In this document: positions 36,079 through 45,900 of the stretch, one piece after another
How positions within the stretch are numbered: the stretch's first letter is position 1
Layout: each line of letters starts with the position of its first letter
Source of the DNA: Clitopilus passeckerianus
Lineage: Eukaryota; Basidiomycota; Agaricomycetes; Agaricales; Entolomataceae
NCBI GenBank assembly: GCA_944990035.1
Contig: CALYLX010000149.1
Location: forward strand, 310,001-374,000
Direction: 5' to 3'
DNA: 64,000 bases
Notes under the pieces: model-generated
Database searches by the model: none
What the model was told of the DNA's origin: nothing
What the model saw: the letters and a program-made list of their open reading frames with translations, nothing else
Program-made: the position numbers and the translations under genes

Positions 36079-37709
36079 CAAGAGGTACCCACCCCCTGAA
36101 AAATTGAAGGTATGTTGTGGTACGTGGTTAACGGCGCTGGCGACCCCTCCCCTCCCAAGTCCTGGCCCAAAAAGGAAATTCCGGAACCCAAAAAGGGAAT
36201 TTCGGCTAACAAGTTGTCTTTATTGGTCAATATTGCCCTTCTACGTTAGTTAGGTAGATCGTACGTGTATGTATAACAGAGATTTAGTATAATATAAGGA
36301 TACTGATAAGTTATTGTGCTGCCAGGATACCTGCACTACCTTTTGGCTTTCTTCCGGGCGGGTAGACCTGCATTTTCGCGGCAAGTGCCATCACAGCTGG
36401 CATTTTTGTGAGATCATCTTCACGACATTGAAGGTGAAACTAGAAAAGAATCAATGATCCATTGAAGTAGGTATTCAATAATGGAATTACCTGAGCGTCA
36501 CAGGCAGGACCATCACATCTGACGCAGTATTCTTCATTTTCGATGGGTTCCTCACATTCGTAGCATTCTGGTAGCTGCTGACAATTTCGACGTCGTATCT
36601 TGATGACAAGCTTGGGCTGGACAGGTACACCCAAACAAGCAGCCAGCTGAGAAGGCGGGGCCGAGGTGGATGGCGGTGGTGAAGGGGCATTGAACCCAAG
36701 CTTGGGCTCGTGGTGAGCATCAATTGACGGTTCAACTTGAGCTTCTGCCACGCATGTAACAATTGCCGCATTGTTGGTATCTGCGTCCAGACCCGTCATG
36801 AATGCCTGACTGATTTCTGCTACCTGACTGTTGTCCTGTGATGCTGGCGGTGGAGGTTCATGACTCAGAGTAGCTGTCTCGTCATCTGATTCTGAATCTG
36901 AGTCTGAGGGGCTGCTTGTTTCCGAGGCTGGGGTATTCTCCTCTTGATCATCCCAGTTGTCGTCTGAGGCTTCTGGTTGGCCTTGGGAACCATTCTCAAT
37001 AAGAATAAAAGGACTGGATAGCATTAGTTTCATGCAAATCTAATAGTAAGGGATTCACGAACGTGTTTTCATCAAGGTTCAAGGCGCTTCGGTAAGATTC
37101 AGATATGTGGAATGATGGTTTCGTCTTCTTCTTCCTAGCCATACGAGGTTTTGTGTTGTACACAATCTTCATGAGGTTCACCTCTGGTGTGATATCAAAG
37201 GCCTGCCGATGTTGGGTTAATTGAGTGTCAGCGAGGCCGTGATTGCGAGTAAGATGGCTTCGTAGGTTATATTTCCAGACGGCGGGTGAATTCGGGGGGC
37301 ATATAGGGCAGCGAAGGGGGACATTTGAGCAAATCTTAACCTGGGTGTTGCAGACATCGCATTGGCGGGTGCTTGACGTGGTAAAAGCAGAGGGACCCTA
37401 ATATGTAAACAACGCGGCGGCAAGGCGGTATTAGGTTTACGTCACATGGGATTTGCATGGGATAGACGCGCGCTTACCCTGCCCTTGCCTTTCGCCATCG
37501 CCGAGTGTCAACGAGAAGCCTCAAAAACGCATCCCCAAGGGTCGCAATTGCAACGAACAAGACAGAGATATGTTATATGACTCCCATTGGTTGAAATAAC
37601 TCAATAATTAAGCGAAAATCAGGTGGAAAAACATTCGGGGTTAAGCCTGTCCGGCCGGCCCCCCCTCCCCTAACGTGACTTCTCGGCATCTGACGGTGAG
37701 TACCTCTTG
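36079..37709. mobile_element. 1,631-bp terminal-inverted-repeat transposon
   Basis: Ends are CAAGAGGTACCCACC (36079-36093) and the reverse complement of CAAGAGGTACTCACC (37695-37709), 14 of 15 identical. An 8-bp CTTGTCCG duplication flanks it. The paralogous segment near 22.88 kb is uninterrupted at this position, confirming insertion. 8-bp duplications are typical of hAT elements and of the KDZ group; which applies cannot be settled from the ends alone. No transposase is encoded, only one intact zinc-finger gene, so the element is non-autonomous. Confidence 0.85.
36311..37498 (-). CDS. Transposon-borne two-zinc-finger protein
   Basis: Four exons on the minus strand: 37498-37478, 37397-37063, 37013-36491 and 36439-36311, giving 335 aa with no stop or frameshift; introns are 80, 49 and 51 nt. 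Residues 20-60 hold cysteine pairs and a C2H2-type finger (C37, C40, H55, H60), like DNA-binding fingers of transposases. Residues about 105-260 are acidic and Ser/Pro-rich. Residues 269-298 form a cross-brace-like set: C269, C272, C282, C285, C290, H295, C298, resembling PHD or B-box fingers. No catalytic domain is seen. It could bind element ends or chromatin for a transposase encoded elsewhere, or be a captured host gene; both are inference. Confidence 0.75.
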
Positions 37710-37717
37710 CTTGTCCG
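37710..37717. repeat. Target site duplication, right
   Basis: CTTGTCCG directly after the transposon, identical to the left copy. Confidence 0.85.
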
Positions 37718-38100
37718 ACGATCAATTTACCTCCAGTAAAGTAAGTTTTTGTTTTCCGCAGTCAAATAGAGACTATGTCTAGGGTGGCCATTATAAATCA
37801 TCGTATTTGAAAGATCTGGTTGAACTTGAATGTCCTTGTTGTTGCATGGTTTGGTTGCTTGCCACTTGTATTCGTAAAGAGGCTTCAACTTGGTTTTGAG
37901 ATGCATGACAGTGGGCAGTGCCGCAGGTCAGCCTCGATCACGGCAATTCCCGGATAGATGTCGCCCAATGCCAACGCCAATGATGACTGATCTAAGCACG
38001 GACGCACAGCACCCCCACAGCACCCCCACATCAACCGGTTACTATTTTTACCCGCAGCAAGACTACGTTAGAAACTACTTACTATCAAATGTGATACATA

Positions 38101-38130
38101 CTAGCCGTTACCCGTGCTTTGCACGGGCTG
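38101..38130 (-). mobile_element. Helitron-like 3' terminus
   Basis: On the minus strand the order is hairpin CCCGTGC-AAA-GCACGGG (38127-38111), a 6-nt spacer TAACGG, then CTAG (38104-38101) followed by T at 38100. A short GC-rich hairpin just before CTRR, with insertion before T, is the hallmark of Helitron 3' ends. The body should extend to higher coordinates; its TC-type 5' end was not located and no Rep/helicase coding was recognised, so it is probably non-autonomous. Confidence 0.65.
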
Positions 38131-39985
38131 AAATTCAGCTTTAATTCAGCCTCCTGATTTGACCCAAATGATGGATCTAACATGTTGTCGTAAAAAGTTA
38201 TAATGATAGTACCGATGCCCGTGAAGTTCCAGGCACATTGGCCCTTGAAGAAGCTATATTTCCTATGACTATCCCCAATCCTTGCCGTATCAAGATCTCT
38301 TGAAATATGTTTCCGTGACGCCAATTGAATATCTCAAGAGTAAGTTGAACACCAGAATCTCCCCGAGCAAAACTTGAGTGCCAGTTGATCATCTCTGGCG
38401 TGCCGCTCTCCCGATTAAGTCAACGTTGAAATAGGCTCCCATCTTGATCAGAGAGAGAGATTCCGTGCAGCGGGGTCCGTACTTTGCCGAGCCGACATCA
38501 GCTCGTGCGGTTAAGCTAGTAACCAATGAGCAACAGATTCCTTGAATTGAATGCAGCCCGTAAACTGAGTCTGCTGGAATCCGTCTGTCGAGCTTCCCGT
38601 CAATAGAAACCGTCTCGAAGACAAAGCATGTAGAGTACTCACCCGTAATCCTGTTCAACCATGAGTCACACCTCCTTCCCGCTGCGAGTCAGTTCTATTA
38701 ATTCGAAGGTTGCAGACCGTTGGCGTACAGGCTCCTTCGCCTGAGATCAATTGCCTTCAAAGCCCGTCTTGGCGTGCCTGAGCGGTGCTGAACAGAGCAG
38801 GGTATGTGTTTTACAACTCATACAAATCTACCATCCCATGCTTTCAGTGAATCATGGCTAGTGAGAGAATGAACGGATACGTACATTAGTGTGATCGGCC
38901 AGCGGCGCGTCCGAGCCACACCTTAGATTCCTGCAAGCTGATGGTAGCCGTTTCGAAGTCTTCCAGCTAATCAAGCAGCTACAGTGCCTGCCTGAGAGTT
39001 TCCCCTCGAGTCAAGGCCAATTGGCCGTTAGATCCCGTGTAGCGAAATAAAATCCAGATTAAGAGTTTGAGTAGAGTCCGAGTCTGAGACGTCGGGTTGA
39101 GCTCGAACTCTGGGAAACATGGCCGTGACAGAGTTTTCCGTGGGTCTCATGGAGTAGCTTTCCCCAGCACTTTATGCCTCATCGTCTACTTCATGTATCC
39201 GTATCGAGGTCATCGAGTTACGGGTCAGGGCCCATACGGTTGCTCCGTGAGTGATAGGCCTGTTGAAATATCCATCAGCAAAATCCTCATGTCTGTGTCT
39301 CTGAACAGAATAATGTTGTACTCACCCGTCATTTCCATTTCCACCTAGGTTCCCACTTTGCGAGGCAGCTGAGTGCCCGCCTACGCCAACTCATCTTGGC
39401 CACCAAGTTTAACTGATTGTCAGGTCAAAGTGTATGATAAAGGTACCTTTCTACAATGATTCCGTTAAGGAACCCTACCCCGGCAATGTGTTGGCCACGT
39501 TCAGTGAGAGCACGAATAGCCGCTCTCGCTAGCCAATCCGCCGTCTCTGGAGAGAGAGCTTGGCAAGAGATCGACAACAAATGACGCATCTCCTAGGATC
39601 AAGCGAGCCAGTATACATTCAGAATCACCCTCCATCTTAGAAGCGGCACATATGTAGGCTTTTGGAGTTACCCAAGAACGTCGACCGTGAAAGTTGAAAG
39701 GAGAGGGTTTGAGAGAGCAACGGACCGCTCAGCTGATTCTGAATCCGACGTTGTCCGATCACTCCGAATGACATTTCCCAATTAGAGCACCACCGAGCCA
39801 ATCACATTACGGGAAAGGCTAAAAGAGGCAGGACCCCTATGACTCCGAAAGATAATAGATGGATGAATGTGCGATTTAGCAAGCTCAGCCTTATTAATCA
39901 CACTTCGCAAAGTCGTTCTAGGCTGTGTGAATGCTTCCCACCAAAACTCGGCCAGGGCTCGTGATATGTGAGCTTGGCAATCCCA
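38131..39985. other. Gene-free DNA right of the Helitron end
   Basis: Probably includes the Helitron body. Two patches (about 38630-38670 and 39310-39360) share a TACTCACCCGT motif followed by related sequence, hinting at internal duplication. Open stretches such as 38389-38658 minus are unsupported. Confidence 0.35.
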
Positions 39986-39989
39986 CATC

Positions 39990-40200
39990 GAATACTACGA
40001 TGTGAAGGAAGGGGAACGGTGGTGTTCCGGTTGGGATGGCTGATGAAGCTTGAGGACGCACCGACGACGCCGTACGGATCTTGTAACCCTACAGACGGGA
40101 GAGGCCTCCGCTTGCACCGATCTTTATGACTGGACGGCTCACTAAGCTCGAGGAGAGAATGGGTTGTAGTTTTTCCTGCTCACATTTTCTCCAGTAGTAT
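39990..40200 (-). pseudogene. Gene X remnant, copy F (short)
   Basis: Only the part of X nearest the BTB gene is left: anchor TACGGATC at 40073-40080 and about 100 nt on each side that match copies A, B, C and E. Confidence 0.45.
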
Positions 40201-40415
40201 CATCTGTGACGCTGTGACGTTCCTTTGCACGGGAAACAGTAAAACCCCCCAAAGGCGATCGAATTGATGAGTGTACTTACCAGTCAATGTATTACATATT
40301 TTGGGTATTATTCGAGAACCATAATCGACGATGATAGAGACATAAAAGATCACCTTTCAGCATTCCAGAACCTCGTGTATGTTTTTGGAATAGCTGCGAA
40401 GGTAGAGGTATAACA

Positions 40416-41455
40416 TTATATTGTGCACTGAACGAGGGAGGGCGTTAACTTAAGGGAAACAGAGAGGGGATACACGAACCTTCACGTTACTCCAGCGTAC
40501 AATGGCATCTTCCACCCTGTTATCCAAAGCGTGCTGGCATAATTGACACGAAAAAGTGCCCTCCAAGTGGCTGAAAGCAGAGCGAATCATGCTTGTGGAC
40601 AAATCTATTCAAAGTTGACGTCAGCAGGGCAAGCTCTACAACGTTGTAATAACACACCAGGTCTGGCTATCCACGCAAGATTCGCCACCGCCAAAGCCCA
40701 TGTTCTGATAACCTTCTTCTGTAGCTCCTCGTTGCACCCAGCCACCAGCGGATGTGAGTTCGGGGCTTGCAGCAGGATCGTCTTGAGTGCATCCATCCGC
40801 TCTCTGTGAAGAAACAGTAGTCGCTTCAGGTATACGGCACCAATCCTATCCGCTAACTCATCGCTGATTGCCGTTACTGGCCGAGACAAGAGATGGGATG
40901 ACGCCGCGGCGGCAAGAGGGTAGATGTCGAATTGGGCTGCAAGAGCATAAAGCTCGTATGGGACCACTGGCGCGAAACTGAGCAAGTTGATGTAAAAAGG
41001 GTTGTCTGGAGTCAAGTGCAACACAGGCTCGACGTCGTATCGCCGCATTGCGAAGATGTCGTCAGTGAATGTCTGGAATGAACAGGTGCGGTCGTTATAA
41101 GGGAGGAAGTAGACGGCATGAAGAATTACAGTGAAGATGTCCGACGTGTCTGGAATGATTCGGAGTGGCTCAACAAGACCATCGACGAAGCAGCTGGGCT
41201 GCGCAATAACCGATTGGAAGGCCTTTCCGGAGGTTCGACGTAAGAAGTCGGTTCTCAGGTAAAAGAGGACGAAATCTTCAGTGAGGAAGAGAACATCGTA
41301 CTGGAAATTGTGGAATTCCGGTGGGAAGTATGGGGAAACCGTGATTTCCGCTAATAAGCTCTGTATTATGATATCAAAACAACAATTTGGAGTCGTGGAG
41401 GTGAGTTCTTTACCTGTGATGTGACCATGGTTTGCGCATGGGGACTACAATTCAT
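40416..41455 (-). CDS. BTB/POZ-like family protein, copy F
   Basis: Exons 41455-41414, 41360-40658, 40604-40480 and 40427-40416 give 293 aa; introns are 53, 53 and 52 nt. No methionine follows the start until the middle of the core, so a search for ATG-initiated frames would truncate it at 41048; the spliced model restores the whole BTB core (TEDFVLFYL to HAVYFLPY). The serine of the usual EDSVLF motif is Phe here. CQLC-type tail and CTI end are kept. N-terminus MNCSPHAQ groups it with D. Confidence 0.8.
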
Positions 41456-42194
41456 GTGGATATTCTTGTACAGAAGTCTGATATCCTGGGGTATTCTGTA
41501 TCCTCTCTGCAACGCGTCCATACAGAATCCGCGTCTGAAATTCCGCGCGTTTGTTTGTGTTTGGTAACAGGACCCCGTCCTCATGGCCGTTATGGGACAA
41601 ACGATCGAGACCCCTGTCCGGACTGGCCCTCTACGCAGTCGGAGGGACGTGATATGATCCCGCATCAGTGCGGGCAACTTGAAAGCAAGCCGAGCCTTTG
41701 GGGTCAGTGTTGGGCTCTGTCAATACCTTTCTTTCACGTCCAAGATATTGTAGAGCGCCTCTCTTTGCGTATTCGATGAGATAAAATTTCGATATTTGCA
41801 TGGTCTAATTCTGGGAATATTCAATGGCTTGAGTGTGTACGCTGGCTATCCAAAAGCACAGGAAATATGGCCTTATTTCTGCACCCCCGGACGATAACTG
41901 CAGTCATGAAACCTCATTCACGGTTTACCTGGAGTCTTTCTTGAAGACTCAGCAAGTTGGCAAACCGTGTCCGGAACGAATTTCAGTAACATCATCCCAA
42001 TATTTGAATCGATTTTTCGCCTTCTATAATGAAATATTTGGCGCTAGCAGATCGATGCCGAAAGTTTGCGTGCTCCCTCTTTCCTCGTCTAGTGCATGGA
42101 GAGCGTAGCACATACCAGCTGTGCTGCCTCTAGTTGCGAAGGCAAGGGTAGTGCTCAAGCACTCGATCAATCCCTCCACTATGGGCAGAAGTGC
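41456..42194. other. Upstream flank of BTB-F
   Basis: No gene seen. Confidence 0.4.
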
Positions 42195-42510
42195 AGATTA
42201 AGGCATCTGTACGACGCCGTGAGGGGGATACTGCGATCGCAGTAATCCCTTCATTGCTCAGATGACCGCTCAGACGACCAAGAATAAGATTTTGGTTGTT
42301 GTGGTGTGAGAGTGGATCAAAACGATGCAGTTGTGGGTGCCTTCCTCGACGAAACGTGGTAACGAAAGTAGCCATATGGAGGAAGGAGATATGATTTGGT
42401 CCGTGCGCGATCACAATAGATCAGGGATATTGCTTATTTGGGCAGCATAAGAGCTCAAAAAGGGAGTAAATCCATGGAGTGAGAGCGGAATGGTGATTAG
42501 ATCGGGAACC
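42195..42510. repeat. Inverted duplicate of 24005-24275
   Basis: Partner of the repeat upstream of copy D, in the opposite orientation. Confidence 0.7.
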
Positions 42511-42927
42511 GACACTTCTTGGATCAATTTTGGTAAGCCCACGTGTGGGATTCAATCTCCACTGGTCGCGAGGAGGACAACTGCTGCGCCTTGGATTTCA
42601 GGCAATGGCTTCAGAAAGAGTGTGCTGGTGCTCGAGTGAAAGCTGGGAGGAGAGTTAACTCACGAAAACAGCGCGGTAGGAAGGTAGCATAGCCAGCGAA
42701 TATTTGAATTGACTGAGACTGTTCCCCACAAACTTGGACAAAGATAGAGTCTGATTGATCGGCGGATGCCACCCTCGGTGCTCGGCTGTGCACGCGAAGG
42801 AAGGTCTTGTGTTGACGACGACGACGACAAGGCCACCTCAACCTCGTGCTATCCAACGTTATCGACAACAACGACAACTTGCAGGAGATATCTACTTGCG
42901 TTGCTGCCTTAGATCTTGCCAAATGAA
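42511..42927. promoter_or_regulatory. Upstream region of the phosphatase gene
   Basis: Contains a CAACGACGA/CAACAACGA-rich stretch (42815-42885) that looks like a 5' untranslated leader. An upstream ATG at 42923 overlaps the start region, opens a 9-codon frame and ends after the true ATG at 42928, so it might damp translation. Confidence 0.4.
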
Positions 42928-45900
42928 ATGTCCTCTACCTATGGACTAGTTTACGACACCCATGAGCTTACAACGTTGTGTGCGTTTTTATCCTCATCGT
43001 TCTTCGCACGAATCTTATATCGAGGTTCATTTTGAAAGCCACCGACCGAAACCAAACGGATTCCAAGTCTGGAGCTGAAGTTCCAACGTACGACCCACCA
43101 ATACATCTGTTACCGCTCCCCCAATTCTCCAAACTTCACCTTTCGCATATCGTCACCCATCCACCCGATTCAGTCCTTTTCCCGTTTCTTCACGGCTTAG
43201 AAGGTGAAAATGAGGCGCAGAACACGTTCTTCATATCGTCTACGCACTCGGGTAGCATTACTCCACGCAAGTCTACCTCTGCGGTGCCAGGAAATAATGC
43301 AGATACGGGCAGTCACCCCTCCATCAACGGCATCCCACACAACATCCACCACTACTTGGCACAGAAGGATAAAGGCAAGACCAAACCTTTACCGCCCAAG
43401 TATAGAGGCTTAGTTTGGGTGGTCTGCGAAGAAGACCTTGAGAAACCACTTCTTGTACCTGGGTCACCTCGACTTCAGTCAACCTCATCCCCGGTCCCAT
43501 CATCTCCTAGTGCATCCCCAAGATCATCGCACCGCTCACCTGGACGTGTCTCTGGCAGGAAGCCAACGTTGACACCTCATCAGCGCCATTACATTCGGGA
43601 ACTCGCCGTTCTTCGCCGCAAGAAAGAGGGTGGCTTCGGAGACGCTGCTTTTGCTCCTCCTCATGTTCCACCAGAAGCCTTGCCCTACCCTTCCTCTGGA
43701 AATGCTATCGGAGGGTCCATGAGTGAACCTAACTCCGCGATGTACACCTCCACTGGGGAGGATACTTCCGATAGCGACTTTGACTATGACGATGATTCGT
43801 CCTACGATGACGACGACTATGAAGACGACGATATGGAGGACGATACAGAGAACAGTATCGACACTCCTGTTTCTGCTGCACCACCTGTTGCAGCCACGAT
43901 TGAAACGTCGGCGAAAGCTGGGGATAAGCAGCCCCTCCCTCATCAACCCAGGGATGATCCTGTCCGGGTTGTCGACCAAGACGCACTCAATGCTAATGCA
44001 CAAACCGACATCATCGCGATGGATATGGATGTTGATGTCGATGTGAGCAGCACCCCACCACCGATATTCGCCCGAGAATCGAACGCGCCTTCCCCGTCAC
44101 CTCCCTCGTCTCAAGATGGTGAAGAAGAGAAAGAGGCGGATAAGAACGAAGGCATGCATATGCACCCTGTCGTTCAAAGGCCTGGTTTGCAACCCAGAGA
44201 TCACACCGTCCTTCCCGCCGCTGCTGCTACCTCTGCTGCCGCACAATCGGGCATTGGAGCAACACCTGCTGACGCGCCAGCTGCACTGGAGAATGGACAT
44301 GCGCACTTTGTACCTGCTGCGCCAGCGAATACAGATGAGGTCAAACACGCCCACAAGAAGTCCCGGTCTCAATCATCCTTACCATCTCCAATGCACCAGG
44401 ATCCAAGACTCAAGGACCCAACCCTTTCTTTATTAACGGCGACCTTCAGGCCATGCGAGATCATTCGCAGAGTTCCTGGGAGCATTTGCAAAGAAGATGA
44501 AGACGGGGAATGGGAGTTCATCCCGCTGAGGGTACCAGATGGTATCTCGTTGAGGAATTTCGGGATTCAAGTGGTGGGTGTCATTTCTGTCGAGCATATA
44601 TCGACTATTTTTGTGTTTATGAGAGCATATACTCATGTTATTTTTGGCTCTAGCCTATCTACGCAACCATCTCCGACATCGTTGTTTACTCTCCGCATGG
44701 ACCTTCCTCATCAAACGCTCAAAGACTTGCTCGTCGTATTCGACAGGCTGTCAAACGGAAGTGGGATGAACGTGCAAACAGAGCACGCGCCATGGGCTGG
44801 ACAGATGAAGATCTTCTCGTCGGTTCTCCGTCTACCCAAGACAAGATGGAGGAAGACGCTCAGAACGGAGAGAAGAAACCACGGGAAGAAGTACTCTTGA
44901 AGTACAACGTCTTCCTTCTGGATGCGAACGACGACGCTATGAGGGGTTATTCGCCATACACGCCCTCAAGTCCCAATTCCAATCCCAACGCCGACCCAAG
45001 CCTTGCACATATAATGGTCCGTGTGTGTGGAGGGTCATCTGGGGCGCCGATAACGTTCCCCAGCCCCCCTCCCGTCCCTGGTACCTCCCATGATGACGCC
45101 TTGAACCCGGACAGTGATTTTTCGCGTTCAGGCAGCACTCTAGCCAACGTCCCCATCGCCGATACTTCCCCATCTGCAACATCCTCCGATGTTGCTCTTT
45201 CTGCACCGGCGGGCCCAAGAGCATCTGACACTGTTGATGCCGCCAATGACACGGAGATGAACGCACTCAGGGCACTTGAACAAAGAGGCCCTGCAGCCCT
45301 CAATGTAGGAGGCGCTCATACAGACGGAACGGATGGCCATCTTGTCGAAATGAAGGACGACAATAGGATGGAGGTGGATAAGACGACGGAGGGAGGAAAA
45401 GCTGTCACGGACGAGGCTGGGATGGATGTTGATCTTGAGACTGGTTCTGAAACCTCTGTCATCTCACCCGGAAAGGTGCAGACAACGCCTGCATCAACCT
45501 TCGACCACAAGCACGACAAGAAGAAATGGAGGCCACTATCACCCAATACCGTCGACTTCGCACAGCGGGAGAAGGAGGAGATGAGGGATTTGACCAAAGC
45601 GTCGGAAATCATTGGGTTGTTGAATACGGATTGGGAGCCTTCCACGACATGCATTGAGCCACCTTCTTCGCTGCCACATTTCTCCATCCCGGAGATTGTC
45701 AAGAGCAATTTGCAAGGCGATGTCATCTCACCCGAGAACGCAAGCACGGAGCAGCAAGTGATGGCTCGTCAGCAACGGTCACTCAGCCCAACTGTCTGGG
45801 ATTCTAAGATCGGTCAGATCTTTCTGGGTAATGCGGAGGATGTTCCTCTATTACCCGAACATCCCGACCCGCGAGTCAACTCTCCACCTCAAGGTGCAAA

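Larger units (their letters stand above)
30430..37950. repeat. Segmental duplication, copy with BTB-E
   Basis: Counterpart of 17100-23160; see that entry for the anchors. This copy is about 1.6 kb longer, almost exactly the size of the inserted inverted-repeat element. About 30430-31400 holds no gene of its own, only the repeated sequence. Confidence 0.8.

Noticed and set aside
41034..41048. Start of BTB copy F at an internal methionine
   Set aside because: The frame continues upstream through a full BTB core to an acceptor at 41361 and a first exon matching copy D, so the internal start is only the first ATG in that exon.
43536..44003. Long minus-strand frames opposite the phosphatase exon 2
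   Set aside because: They are complements of Asp/Ser-rich low-complexity coding sequence.
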